The notes under the pieces are model-generated. The model saw only the letters and a list, made by a program, of their open reading frames with translations. It did no database searches and was not told where the DNA came from. A stretch of 64,000 nucleotides of DNA from Cyrtodaria siliqua (lineage: Eukaryota; Mollusca; Bivalvia; Adapedonta; Hiatellidae), in contig JAWPHD010001211.1 of the NCBI GenBank assembly GCA_037043455.1, forward strand, positions 186,001-250,000, in the 5' to 3' direction. Numbering within the stretch: position 1 is the first letter of the stretch; every line of letters begins with the position of its first letter. Below are positions 22,198 to 34,456 of this stretch, piece after piece. The position numbers and the translations under genes are program-made.

Positions 22198-23400
22198 TGT
22201 TCACGTGTGTATCGATGCAATTAATTAAATAAAAAATAATGCGATTTTGGTTAGTTTGTAAAGAAGTAGCATTACATGGTCCCGCCTTAATTCCATTAAT
22301 CGATGGGAAATCTTATATTAGCAGGATTTTATAACGGATAGTTGGTCAATAAAACACATTTAAAAACCTTTTTTACTGAAAAAAAAATGCGATAGCCTGT
22401 TTAAAATTACCTATTAAATGTTTTAATTTTACAATATGCAAACTTGTTAAGCCTAAATTAAGGTTTTCTTCATACCCCAGCCAACCCCGTTTTCGCTTCT
22501 TGGAGAAGGTGTTGGATGGGGTATGCACGTTAATACTCGGACCACGTAATGCAAACAGGTTTGCCGTTCTCTATCCTATGTGACCAATTGTACCTGGATA
22601 TATATATATCTAACACGGTTTATTAAAATACTCAATCCTTATTGGTTACTGGAGAAGTTTTAAAACGTGCATACAATACCTCTGACTTTAGGTAAGTTAG
22701 ATGCAAAACAACAATGCGTTATTTTAAGTGACGCTACGTTCCAACAATAAACTAGATACGTTGCAGCTGCATATTTTTCTCGTTTGATGTTGAGAGTGGG
22801 CACAAAATGTAAGTTTTGAGAATTTGTCAGTAATTTGTTCAATGTCTCGACGAAATGTTTATATTGTGCGAGATGAAAACCTGGTTTTGGGGACTTGAAA
22901 CACATCGAAAACGTGGGCCTGCGGCCCTTGGTATCGATGCACGTCAAGTCCCGCCCACTAGGTATTTATCGGGGACAAGTTAAACCCGGTGGAAATATTT
23001 TATTTCTTAAGCAGTTCTCCGTTTCATTTATATTACACATAGTCGGACAATAGCCTAAAATTGATAAGAGTTCGACAGATGGCATCATTGAACTGAAAAC
23101 TAGACGTTTAAAACTACATGTTGGCAGTACCATATATTGTGTTTTATTTAGAACAATAGTTGTAAATGTTCAGGTTAACTTGAGATAATTTAAACTATTT
23201 TATCAGCAAATATAAAAAAAGTTAGTTGTTTTTTGGTTGAACATTTTGGTCTTTGAGTTTGAATGAAATGTGTTATTGTGTTAGTCTATATTTTAGTAAT
23301 TCAATGTAATATTTATAAACATAAGCACACAATTACTTTGGTTTAAAACCGTGAAGTACATGCATTATAATCCAATTTAATGTCTGTAAACATTAAGAGC
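22198..23400. other. No gene recognised; would hold intron 1 of the GPCR if the gene is intact
   Basis: An open frame at 22660-22947 (minus) shows no transmembrane or receptor motif. I do not see a second GPCR exon between here and the Naiad copy. Confidence 0.4.
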
Positions 23401-23418
23401 ATATGAACAAATACTTAC

Positions 23419-23806
23419 ACATAGTCGCGCCAATGTACCACCTGTTCATAGCATAAAATTCCATCAAGGCTACAGGTTGGCAGATCAGCAGGACACACAG
23501 GTCTGCGATACTCAGTGCGAACAGGAAGTAGTTCGTTGGATTTCGCATCGCTCTAACTCTGCATACTACAACAATGACTAAAGTGTTGCCAAAAACTCCA
23601 ACACAAAATATAACACAATTTAACAGCGTCACACCCACAACCAAAAAGGTTGACACGTGCTGAAATTCTTCGGGCTCGTCTAAAACTGATGTGTTGCATG
23701 CAACCACGCTAGGATCTCCATTGTGTCTCTGACAACAACTTAAGTTAACGTTTTCCTGAAATTCACACATTTCTGTCATCGTAACATTATTCATCGTGTG
23801 TGTCAT
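23419..23806 (-). CDS. N-terminal exon of a class A (rhodopsin-like) G-protein-coupled receptor
   Basis: Starting at ATG 23806 the exon encodes about 50 extracellular residues with two N-glycosylation sequons (NNVT and NLS), then TM1 (FLVVGVTLLNCVIFCVGVFG with GNTLVIVVV, the conserved GN) and the NPTNYF entry. TM2 follows (FALSIADLCVLLICQP, the conserved LxxAD), then extracellular loop 1 with MNRWYIGATMC, containing the conserved Trp and the disulphide Cys at the top of TM3. It ends at a strong donor: the sequence reads ATGT then GTAAGTAT, so the intron begins at 23418, phase 1, inside the Cys codon. The frame is open upstream to 23962, so an earlier start is possible. The style (NPTNYF, QPVALMEFY) suggests a peptide receptor; ligand unknown. 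TM3-TM7 exons are not visible in this window. Confidence 0.75.
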
Positions 23807-23984
23807 ATCCAGTTTAAGGTCTGAAGGTCCAATGTGTTTATTGCTCTCTTGTCTGTTTGAAATACCTTCGTATACTATTCTCACTGCTACAAGAAAAGCA
23901 CCTACCCTCAGGCAACAGTAGCGACGCACTTTTATTATCGGAAATTCCACAATGCGAAGCAAGCAGTTTCAAACAAAATTTACC

Positions 23985-24165
23985 GATACCATAACAAACG
24001 GTAAACAGCTATTGTTTGGGGCGCTTGTTTCAGCCAAAGGTTTTTCTGCAGTAACTTGAGCAATTTAAATAATACGTACATCAGTTATATATCATTAGAA
24101 CTGGCATTTTTAGTGGTTCACTTTTGAAAATCGGTTGAGAAATAAATATTTTACAGCCAAAATGA
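23985..24165. repeat. Copy of the GGCGCTTGTTTCAGCC repeat family
   Basis: GGCGCTTGTTTCAGCCAAAG, CAATTTAAATAA and TATATATCATTAGAACTGG occur in the same order as at 20115-20215. Confidence 0.7.
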
Positions 24166-24324
24166 TTTTTTGAAGGGGCTTTCCTAAGTAAATTACTTGA
24201 TAGTGGGACAGTAGAAAATTAAAAAATTTCATATCTTCAGTTAGCCTTCATATTTTGCTATAAAGCTTTCAGGTTGTCTTAATTAACTAATATCCAACAA
24301 TTTAATATTTTTGGATAACAATTC

Positions 24325-24560
24325 CAAAAACAATAATTTTCCACTACTCCAACCTTTAATGGTTCTGAGTATTGTTTAATTAACGTTAGGGTGTGTTGCC
24401 TGCTTTTGAATTTAATCGTTTGACTTTTACCTGATACGCAGGCTTCATAACCTCTGCTCCCAACTAAATTCAATTTTGTTTATTTCGCCCATTGTTTTCT
24501 CGTTTAGAGCGAAGCCGCTGGCCATGGAATGGTGTGAAAATACCTCATTGTTGTCATCTG
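24325..24560. repeat. Dispersed repeat, inverted relative to about 39770-40035
   Basis: AGGCTTCATAACCTCTGCTC, CCAACT.AATTC and GCTGGCCATGGAATGGT have reverse-complement matches in the same relative order near 39780-39930. Confidence 0.65.
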
Positions 24561-25010
24561 CACATACCAGTCAACAAATATGTCAAATATGAACACCCTC
24601 TTTAAACTGCCGTACACTGACCTTGACCTTTAGATCATGGGGATCAGAACCGGGATTCCAAATATTCGTTGCCATTTAAACATCCTAGGCAACCAATGTG
24701 GCCATATGAACGCCATCCTTCGGTTGTTAAAGGAGGAGTTTAAGTTAGCGGAAACAATAACAAATGACCACAGGCATGCGTATATATATCATAACTTCTT
24801 GCATGCAAGAAATTTCATTAAACAATATTGAATATCGCAGGTTTAATGTTCATTTTGGTTAACCTTTTGACCTTGACTCCGGCCTCAGGGATCAAAACCT
24901 GGATCTAAAACTTGTGTTGTCATCTGGGCATCTTATATATCCTTTGTGCCAAATATGAACACCAGCCTTCAACGTATGAAGCTCAGTTACGAGCAAAACC
25001 GACTGACGGA
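24537..25010. repeat. Degenerate repeat of GACCTTGACC type
   Basis: Two loosely matching segments (about 24610-24760 and 24870-25010) share CCTTGACC, GGATCA.AACC, TGTTGCCAT/TGTTGTCAT, CATCCT/CATCTT and ATGAACRCCA. The pattern resembles low-complexity repeats common in molluscs. Confidence 0.45.
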
Positions 25011-25239
25011 ATGACCATCGAATATCCGCATTTTCTTCGACACTTGTGGATATAAAAGTTTTCCAAGAAATGCAGCATTTGTAACGTTTGCAACATTTGA
25101 GAAGAAGACATATTTCATTCCAGTTTCTGTGTAAAAAGTATACATTCAATTCATTACATTTAAAGACTGTCCCTAAACAGGGGAAAGCTTATTCCATTAA
25201 AATACATATGACAAACCAATAGTAAATGGTATTATTTCA

Positions 25240-25900
25240 ATAAACGCCGCTGAAGAAGTGAGGAATGAGTATTGCCTGAAAGCAGGTCGAACATTATATA
25301 AATATTGCATCCCAGTGAGGGTGACAGTATATAAATATTGCATCCCTTTGTGGGTGATAGTGGATATTGTCAACCTGAGGAAAATCATGTCAACCGAGCA
25401 ATTTTTATTTTATTATACCGAAAAATGGGAAGTTTTTTCGGGAAAATGATAAAAAAGGTCCATTTTGTTCTTATTAAAAAGTGGATGTTTTTATTTATTT
25501 ATTAACCATTTCTTATTTAAGTACCACGTTATTGTCAACAAAATCATTATTCATATCTTTAAAAGGAAATGCACATTGCATTAATATTTAAGAAATATAA
25601 ATAACATAATGCATATACTAATAATGTGTTCACCGATTCGTTTGGGCATAGCTTGGTGTTGATCTTGGGATAACCAATATCTATTTATAAACTTGCCGTC
25701 GGATCTTACCATTAGAAATACATTGATTCCGGGATGATGCGATTGGGATGGTAACATTATATAAAGATTGCATCCCACTGAGGGGTCACAGTGGATATTG
25801 TCAACCTGAGGAAAATAATGTCAGCCGAGGCAAATTTTTCCGAAAGTTGACAACATCCACTGTCACCCTCACTGGGATGCAATAATTATTTTATTATATC
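25240..25900. mobile_element. Hairpin MITE family with TATTGCATCCCA ends (two copies)
   Basis: The second unit has clear arms at 25767-25805 and 25847-25882: ATTGCATCCCACTGAGG and CACAGTGGATATTGTCAA on the left and their inverse on the right. The first unit (about 25300-25400) has the left arm only, partly duplicated. A third member lies at 27216-27335. Confidence 0.7.
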
Positions 25901-26400
25901 GAACAAAAAATGTTTTGATTAAAGTATATGTGGGTGAAAATCCCAATAAAAAATATTTATTTTTTTAATTTATGTTTCTATACCAGTTTTGATTTAAAGT
26001 AACAAAAAACAATATTAATATCTTTTAATCTTTTTTTAGACATTATTTCAACATTTTAACAATATAAACAACATATTTATCGTTGACATGGATATTGAAA
26101 TAAAATAATAGTTTAGTCCATTTTTACAATAATAAAATATTACAAAAATATCAACATTTATTTTATCCGTATCACCGATCTTGAAGTTAAATAATAGTTC
26201 AGTCCACTTTAACAATATAAACATTTAACACTATAAACAATTTAACAACATATGATCATTTTAACAAATGAGGCGAAGCTGAGTTGACATAACTTCAGCT
26301 ATATTTTGTTAAGCGTCCACCGATTTCCACTTGCGCAAAGCGTGTCGAAAATAGAAAAACCCAAAACCTATTTTTATACTTCCCATGACGTCACAATCGT
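25901..26400. repeat. AT-rich flanks shared among the hairpin copies
   Basis: Blocks such as GTTCACCGATT / GTCCACCGATTTCC / GTTCACCGAATTTC recur at 25629, 26315 and 27470, followed by TTGNGCATAG-like sequence, indicating repeated copies of a longer element. No coding sequence. Confidence 0.45.
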
Positions 26401-26409
26401 GTGATAGTA

Positions 26410-26585
26410 TACAACTGCCTACTTCTGTTGAGGTCAATGGTTAAAACAATTCATCCAAGGGAATGACTATTGACCCGAAGCAGTGAACGACGCAGTCGAG
26501 GTCAATAGTTCCCTGCTGAGGGTCAATAGTCATTCCCGAGGATGCATAGTTTTAACCGTTGACAGAAACAGAAGTAGATAGTTGT
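26410..26585. mobile_element. Hairpin MITE, arms about 65 bp
   Basis: ACTTCTGTTGAGGTCAATGG, TTAAAAC and GGGAATGACTATTGACC on the left are inverted on the right as GGTCAATAGTCATTCCC, GTTTTAACCGTTGAC and CAGAAGTAGATAGTTGT. Confidence 0.8.
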
Positions 26586-27215
26586 TTTATTATATTGAAT
26601 CATAGAGAAAAATGTGACAAGATAAGTAATTTGTTTTTAATACGGAAACAGTGTTTTCTTTAACAATATGAATAAACAAAATCAAATATATTTTTCTTAT
26701 CATATTTATCACAAACTTATTACTTGGCAAACTTGAACAAAGTTAAACACACAGACACTGTCTGTAACTTTTAGCTCATTGAGAGCTTATGGTAAATAAT
26801 TGACATTAGTAATAAAGCGCTTGAATGATCTGGAAGATACTATTGACTCGGTAAGAGAACTATTTACGCAAAAGAGAACTATTGACTCGCAAGTCTGGTT
26901 TGAACTGGATTGGACGCATTTGAACACGTGTTCAAGTCAGTAGTTGATACTAATGACGTTCACGTGACTGCTGTTCAGCCAGTAAGAACTACGTATATAA
27001 AATGATATATAATAATAAAAATTGTTTACCGGTCAACAGTAAAAATTGCTTCACTCTAAGGGTATGGGCAATTTATACAGGAGCGTAAACGTGAGGTGTA
27101 ATAATAAAACAATGCTGCCCTCCAGTGACATCACTCCAGGGTGTCATTAAAACAGCGCACGACAGCGCGAAATGTTAAATAGCAGTCTATGGGAATTTAA
27201 CAGGGGGATTGACAT
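26586..27215. other. No gene recognised
   Basis: AT-rich spacer between hairpin elements; nothing identified. Confidence 0.4.
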
Positions 27216-27335
27216 GAGGTATAATAATGAATTTTGTCAACATGAGGAAAATCATGTCGATCGAGGCGACATTATTTTCCTCATGTTGACAATACCCACT
27301 GTCACCCTCACTAGGATGCAATATTAATTTTATTA
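27216..27335. mobile_element. Hairpin MITE, third member of the TATTGCATCC family
   Basis: TTGTCAACATGAGGAAAAT (27234 on) faces ATTTTCCTCATGTTGACAA, followed by CCACTGTCACCCTCACTAGG as in the copy at 25860. Confidence 0.75.
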
Positions 27336-27997
27336 GCAAATTTAGTATCTTTAAAACTCTTTTTTTAAACATTTAAAAAAAAAAATCATATTTTTATCTA
27401 TATCTCATATATTGAAGCAACAGTTTAGTCCATGCCTTATACTAACTTTTAATAAACGTTCACCGAATTTCATTTGTGCATAGTGTGTTGATAATGAAAG
27501 ATAAAATATATTTATATATTTAATCATGAAACATTACTTTAATTTTGACCGCTCCGCGTCATAATCGGGAACACGCGCGCTCTCGCGAGAGTGCGCACTC
27601 GTCAACATGTGGAAGGCGTGTTGTTTCTTTCAAGAGTGATTAGATTCGAAGGATAAATGAAAAATACAATCCCCTCGAGTGAAATAAATCTCAAAACTGC
27701 ATATTCATACACAAAGGATGTTGGTTTCTGATACCAATTTTTCTCGAATGTAACTTACCGTCTTCGATGTTACAACGTAGTGGGCACACTTTTAAATAAC
27801 GATACCACGATATGTCCGGCATTATCTATATTTTCATATATTTTTACCGCATTTCAATATAAACTGTCGTAGGGAACACTAAAAGTAAAGATGTGTCCGG
27901 TCAGAAGGACATTGTAACACACACATTCATAACAATAAGAATGCATAACAATAAGAATGAAACAGCTACGAAAGATGTTGCTGCAGCTTAAGTAATA

Positions 27998-28268
27998 GAT
28001 AGAGTCTGGTCTCCGCGAGTTGGTATTTAAACACCGAGATGGGCGTAGCCCATCGAGATGTTTAAATAACCAACGAGCTGAGACAGACTCTATCTTTTTT
28101 GTAGCATGGTATACTTAGTAACACTGTGACGTCATACTGACCGTATTCTAAATTCCAATATATTGTACTTGTAGTACGGTATAGCCACGCCCCTATGAGT
28201 TACCCTAAGTTAAGCGATTTATTGCTCTGCATTCAGAAATCAGGAAATGTCACCGACCATGCTACAAA
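27998..28268. mobile_element. Composite hairpin element, copy 1 (second at 52413)
   Basis: A 97-bp hairpin (GATAGAGTCTG to CAGACTCTATC, centre GATGGGC-GTA-GCCCATC) is joined to a roughly 165-bp unit bounded by TGTAGCATGGT and ACCATGCTACA. The same two-part structure recurs at 52413-52672, so it moved or was copied as a unit. Confidence 0.75.
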
Positions 28269-28394
28269 TTCTCAAAATGTTCGATGTATCGTTCCCCTCG
28301 CTGTAGGCCCATGTTCGGATCGAAAAAAACTAAAGCAACGAAACGTTGACGATCTGTTTAACAAAGATTAGATTCATTTATACGATAATAAAAC
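28269..28394. other. Short unassigned spacer
   Basis: Nothing recognised between the composite hairpin and the large inverted repeat. The open frame 28358-28699 lies mostly within the inverted-repeat arm. Confidence 0.4.
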
Positions 28395-29639
28395 AGGGAC
28401 TGATTTGGGGTAATAGGATAAACACGCCTACCAAACGCTCTAATGGTGCGGGCGTCTGTACCGTTTAAGGGGTATTTGCTGTTGCCATTGAGCGCCCATT
28501 TGTAATGAAAAAAAGGTATTTTGTCACGCTTATTTGCTAATAATTTATTTTCAAAGCGTTTAATCAAAATTTGAAGACAGCCGTTCAACCATACTGTGAA
28601 AGGTCTTAATCCACACCAAATGTCCGAACTGAAAGTCCAGTAGTTTTGTTTAGGTTTTATCTTTCGCGGTGACGGGTTATGAAGTAAAAGTGAATGCACA
28701 CTTCATTACAAATGGGATTTTTCATTGATAAAACGCTTCTTGTCATATGTGTTGCCAATAAAACATAGAATTATCATTAATTAAAGGCATTTACACAAGT
28801 TTATGTTCATATACAGTCGAATTAACATAAATGCTGTCCAAAATGCATCGGTGCTGCATTAGAGTGACCGGTGCTGCATTAGAGTGACCGGTGCTGCATT
28901 AGCATGATTAGAGCTATGGAATTAAGAAGGCAGTTTCTTTTTCTGTTTTTAAGCCACGAAATATACTTCTCTCCTGTGGTAGTTATGTCAACTCAGTCGT
29001 AAGATTCAAACTACAAATCTTATTTAAGAATCATTTTCATTATTTGCGGAAATGTTCGATTTTTAGATAATATGTTTTAAAAAACAAGGAGCTAGTGTCA
29101 CCAACCTAGCGTCTTTGTCATTGTCGTCTGCGTCTAGTTAAAATATATGGTAACTGCAATATCTTTGGTTAAATGCTCTTGTAAGAGAAGCAATTAGCAT
29201 GCGTTAAGGCACGCAGTGACATTTCAGTATTCAATAGATGTCAGTACGAGAGCATTAAGGCAATTGCATATGAATATAAAATAAACATATCAATTCAATT
29301 ATGTGTTGTGCGTCTAAATATAAATTATTATCTCAGAGCTTATTTACCTCTCAGCCCCCTCACCATCACTGCCCCAACGCAAGTTTTTTTTTATTATCTT
29401 CCAATAAAAATCCCTGCATTCAGTAAACTATTCTGAAAATTTGAGGTTATTCGATGGAACTAAATGGTTGTACACCTTTACATTCTCAAAATCAAATATG
29501 CTTGTTGGAAATGGGGAGAAAAAACTTGAAAGTGGTTCAAAATGAGTCTCAAAAGTGATCCCATAATGCATTCAGTAATCTATTCCCAAAATGTGAGGTC
29601 ATTCGGTGGAACTTAATAGTTGTGCACATTTTCCACTGC

Positions 29640-30075
29640 TCAACCTTGGCAGAGCAGTCTGTGTAAAATATATGACCCCTGGGACAGGACCAAATTTGAC
29701 CACAGGGTCGCTTTTTGAACAATCTTGGTAGAGGAACATAAGCTTATGGTACCTGCAACATATTATACCTCCAGCTCATGTAGTTTCAGAGAAGAATATT
29801 GTTTTAAAGATGATTCTATATAATGTATGACGGCCAGGGTGTGCCCATATTTTCCGCAGAGTCACCATTTCAACAAACATTTTAAAGGACCATAAGCTTA
29901 TGCTATATGCAATATACGAGGGCACTATACGTTTCAGAGAAGAATATGTTTTAAGTTTCACCCTATACATGTTTATGTAAAACATGTGACACCTTGGGTG
30001 GGGGCAAATTTGACCTCATGGTCACCATTTGAACAAACTTGATAGAGGACCATAAGGTTATCGAAAGAATTGTCA
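29640..30075. repeat. Degenerate tandem repeat in the spacer of the large inverted repeat
   Basis: Three units of about 145-190 bp share a TTTGACC..GGGTCGC / GTCACCATTT.AACAAA block followed by AGAGGAACATAAGCTTATG or GACCATAAGCTTATG and GTTTCAGAGAAGAA. This resembles a repeat unit widespread in mollusc genomes (recollection, not checked). Confidence 0.6.
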
Positions 30076-30680
30076 AAATATTTCGTATGGTTCTTGAGCA
30101 GAAGATGTTTACAGTTTTACTATTTTAAGTAACGGCGGCCATTTTGAATGTCCGATTGCCCTATTAGCAGTATCCATGTGGCATTTGAGTATTCACGGTT
30201 TCAGAGAAACTATTGCTAACGAACGCCGACGCCGATGTCGACACCCACGAACGAAATGCATTCGCATAAGCCCTGCTGGCGCCTAAATTGAGAAAACTTA
30301 CAAGAAATAAAAGTGGGAGGCGGGGATGTGAGTGGTGGTGTAAGGTAAGGGGTTATTGGGGAGCTGTGGTCAGGGATATTTACTGACGTTAATTGGAAAA
30401 TCCTGATCAGAGTGTGTGGGGGTGGCGGGGTGGTAGGGGCGTTCTGCTGTTTGATGTTAATAAGCACTTATGTTTGGACACACAACAAATAATTGAATAT
30501 ATATGTTTATCACATAACATGCGGTGTGGGAGTGTAATAACACCATTCGATATTTCTGATATTCCACTAGTGGTATAACATAACGTTAATGACGTCATGG
30601 ACGTCACGTTAATGTACGTTTTCTGACGTAATGTGACGTTATAAGTTATGTAATAAATAGAATCTAACATTCGTTCTCCT

Positions 30681-30786
30681 TCATTATTGAATTTATTAAA
30701 CTAGTTAGCAAAAATGATATAATGCTCGGCAAAAGCCTCGCATTATATCATTTTGTCGACTCGTTCAATAAATTCAATAATAAATG
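30681..30786. mobile_element. Hairpin MITE next to the right arm
   Basis: TCATTATTGAATTTATT and AAAATGATATAATGC on the left face GCATTATATCATTTT and AATAAATTCAATAATAAATGA on the right, with a short TCGGCAAAAGCCTC apex. Confidence 0.8.
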
Positions 30787-31290
30787 AGTACTCATGTAAG
30801 ATCCCCTATTTATTTTATACTCATATGCAATTGCCTGCCATCACTCCCACTTGTTGCCATCTATTGAATATTGAACTGTCATAGCTAGCCTTAACGCATG
30901 CTAATTGAAACCAAGGATGTGTTAACCAGACGCAGACGACAACGACGACAACGTTAGGATGGTGACAATAGCCCTTCGTGTTTTTTTCAAAACATACTAC
31001 CTAAAAATCGAATATTCCACAAATAATTATATTGAAAATGATTCCTATATAAGATTTTTAGTATGAATCTCGCGACTTTGTTGACATAACTACCACAGGA
31101 GGAGAGAAGTATTCCTTCTTAATTTCATAGCTCTAATGCAGCACCAATCACTCTAATGCAGCACCGATGCATTTTGGACAGCATTTGTGTAAATTCGACT
31201 GTCTAAGACCACCCACGTGTGCAAGTTCCTTTGATTTATGATAACGTCAACACATGTGACAAAAAGCCTTTTATCAATAAAAAAATATTA

Positions 31291-31502
31291 GTGGAGTGCG
31301 TGGTCCAGTGGTAGAGCGCCGAACTCCAGATCGAGAGGTCGTGGGTTCGATCCTTGCCGCGGCCACGTTATTTATCCTTGAGCAAGATAATTAATCCACA
31401 TTGCTTAGTACTGGTTCTACCCAGGAAGCCATCGAGAGTGATTAATCTAAGTTGCAATAACTTGTTTCGCAATCGATGTAAAATAAATATGTTTAAACTT
31501 TT
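31291..31502 (+). mobile_element. SINE family A, tRNA-derived
   Basis: Head contains an A-box-like TGGTCCAGTGGTAGAGC and a B box GGTTCGATCC. A body with TTGCTTAGTACTGG and TTCTACCCAGGAAG follows, and the tail ends GTAAAATAAATATGTTTAAAC. The same order is found at 57971-58180. The anticodon arm does not pair properly, so it is not a functional tRNA gene. Confidence 0.8.
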
Positions 31503-31765
31503 ACTTCGTTAACCGTCATCGCGAAATGAAAAAATCTAAAAAATTCCTCTACTTTCAGTTAGGAATAATACCTTTTATAGTAGGGTTGAACGACTGTCTT
31601 TGATTATTGAGTAAACGCTTTGAAAAGAAATTATACGCAAATATACGTGACAATACACTTTTTTTCATCAAAAATGGACGCTCAATGGCAGCACCGGATA
31701 CTCCACAAACGGTGCAGACTCCAGCACCATTAGGGCGTTTGATAGGTGTGATAAATTCAGTGCTA

Positions 31766-32404
31766 GCACATCTGTTGCTGCACTAACACTAGACAAATCA
31801 AGCGATAACAGCGTCAAAAATTAGTATCGACTTCAATGCAAAGTTCAACCAGAGTTAACAGAGTTGAACTACTATAAAGAATAATGATATATACGCCATA
31901 TAGAAACACTTATGTCGAAGGTGTTTCTACTTTAAGCAGTAGATTTGTTTTTGCATTTACGATAAAAACAAATCTTTGATATGCATAAACATTAGTGGTA
32001 TCGAGTAAATACCTACTAAAAAAAGTATGAAAAGTATGAAAGGAGAAATTTGGATCAATAGTACAGAAAGTTGAGCTTTCCCAAACAAGCTTTAACATAT
32101 GTGGGTACTTTCTGTTTGGTAGTCTGCGGTAATGTGAGAAAAGTCGAAAACATAGTATGAGATAATTAAAACGAAAATTGGCTCTATTATGGTATTAAAT
32201 TTTTAGTATTTATTTATATATATTTACATAATCGGGTCTTCACATACTTGTTGTATTTTGCCTCATCATAGACATGTAACACCTGCTAGTTTGTCGGTCA
32301 ATTAGGGCGGATGAGGCGATGTTTGATTGTAAAATCTGCAATGGTGCTCATTCGACACTAACTGTAATTTTTGTTGTACGTAATGTAATACGCCTTTGTA
32401 TTAT
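31766..32404. other. No gene recognised
   Basis: No motif seen; short open frames only. Confidence 0.4.
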
Positions 32405-32570
32405 TCCTAGGCGTTAGCCCTCTTGTCAACCCTTTTATGTTTGTGATGTCATATCTTACATTTTATTCATCTTTATAGTTGTTGTTTGTTTATGTGTGTG
32501 TTTGTGGTTAACTGTCGTCCTTGAATGTTATTCTTCCTGTTCGAGTTTTATATCTACTTTGTCTTACACC
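32405..32570 (+). mobile_element. Naiad 3' tail, extremely 5'-truncated
   Basis: Begins at GGCGTTAGCCCTCTTGTCAA and runs through TTTGTGATGTC to GTTAACTGTCGTCCTTGAAT, the terminal segment of the Naiad 3' UTR. Confidence 0.75.
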
Positions 32571-34231
32571 TACTTCGTGTGGTTCCCGTGGGAAGAATAT
32601 GGACACTAAATATCCAGAGCACACACATATGTTTGGCTGATGATGCATCCCTATCAATTACTTGTTATAACAAAAACGCAGCTGTTCTCGAGGATGCAAT
32701 ATGTATTTCTACGCAGTGGATAAATATAGTATGCATTCAAAGCACTCATAACCTCCTAAGAATTGTCTGACAGTGTGTGCAGTCTGTTTCATCGGGGCTG
32801 AGCTGTAGACTTTAGATCTCACAATGTCATGTAAAATACCTACGATGATATACATATATATATGGTATCACATCATGTCTCTTAAAATGAAATAGAATAA
32901 ATCATAATTCATTTATTGTTTATTTAAACATTCTTGCAACCAAAGGAAAACCAAAACAAGGGAATACTACCGTACCCCTGAGAAATACATTAAAATGGCT
33001 GACTTACGGAGGATGACAAATGATTTTAAAACAGTGTTAAAATACTGAATTAAATGTGTTATGTATAGTGGAAGTTTGATTAAATTTAATTTAATTGAAA
33101 ATAAACAGGAAATATTTTGTTCTGCTACAGATAAGCTTCTTCTATATACGAATAATTTAATAAATGAAAAAATGAACAAACACACACACAAATAATTTCA
33201 TAAATGAACAAATGAACACACACACAAATGAATGGAATAAATATATGAATGAACAAACGAGCAACACATATTAGCATATTGTCATAATGAGACTTGAGGT
33301 GAAGTGATGGGTGTGCAATATGACATAATAGTATTTGAGTTAACGTTCCAAAATGCAATGGAATATTGACTTAGCTAATGAGGATGGTCTTTACAACTGA
33401 ACATTATTTTCAATGTGAAATTGCGTCTCAATATTTTGTTCAACTAAATTACCGGTATAAATAATAATGTGGTGGTACAAGTTTGACTGTACATATATGT
33501 AGAGTATACTTGTGTACAGTCAATAAAAAGTATTGGCTGAACGCTTAAAGGAAACATGTAGTTTTAATTGTGTAATGCAGTGAGTTCTTTTCAGAAGAGT
33601 GTGTTGTTTTAATTCCTTCGATATGATAATTCCTTCCAAGTAGACCAACAACAACAAACAATAGAAAATGGCATTTCAAATTTAAATTGAACCCGGTACG
33701 TTCGGACACCTTCTTATTCAGGCACTTGTTTTGACACATATCTGTGCGCCGGAAGCTTTATGAAATAATTGCGTAATCAAGGGTCATATGCAGATCGTTT
33801 TCAAATGAAAACATAATTAATTATTACACTTAACACTTATTAAACCATGTGTATGCTTTTGTCATCACATCTCTGGTACAGTCGGACTCTTACCGGTACA
33901 TTCGAAGACCCATGATGGTACACTCGACATCTGCGAAAGCTCGAAAACCGCAAAAGTGTTTTTTTAAAAATCACTTTACAAGGTAAAAGATGGCATGGCA
34001 CTATACACAACTACTATTTAAGTACATATATACAAACATAGAAAAACACACCCTAACCCATCATTTGTCTCCATTTTCCTGGGGCTAGAAATGTGGCGAT
34101 GGTTTCAAATTGATTGACTCATGATTTATTAGATCTATAATAATTTATCAAATTAAATTAATGTTGATTGTTTTGAAAGGCGCTTATGTAAGGCTGATAC
34201 CTCTAGCGTAAGGCATAGCATAGATCCTCAA
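32571..34231. other. No gene recognised
   Basis: Includes an ACACACACAAATGAA-type simple tract at about 33180-33230. Nothing else identified. Confidence 0.4.
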
Positions 34232-34456
34232 ATGTTTCATTTAAATTACCAGTTTGAATTGAGCGTATTAAGGTGTCCGATTGTAAGATCCACTATTTTA
34301 CCAGGGGTATGGTATAGTCGTACACTTTCATTTTGTCAAATAAATGAACCCAACAATAAACGAATATACATTTTTATATTTAAATCATCAACTAACTTAA
34401 CATATACAAGTACTCTATTGCGTCTAACAAGGACACTGAATTATGAAATATTCAGA

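Larger units (their letters stand above)
28395..31765. mobile_element. Large inverted-repeat (foldback) structure, arms about 0.9 kb
   Basis: Left arm 28395-29285 and right arm 30810-31765 are inverted copies at moderate divergence. Matching landmarks in order are CCTACCAAACGC with GCGTTTGATAGG, the TGCCATTGAGCG block, AGACAG.CGTTCAACC, CAAAATGCATCGGTGCTGCA, TGTGGTAGTTATGTCAA and AATTAGCATGCGTTAAGG, ending in CAATTGCATATGA. A SINE (31291-31502) sits only in the right arm, so the arms predate it. The spacer is 1.5 kb and has no transposase that I can see. It could be a foldback transposon or an inverted duplication; a transcript would fold into long dsRNA. Confidence 0.75.

Noticed and set aside
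31291..31370. tRNA gene
   Set aside because: A and B boxes are present, but the anticodon and acceptor stems do not pair and the sequence continues into a SINE body and tail shared with 57971.
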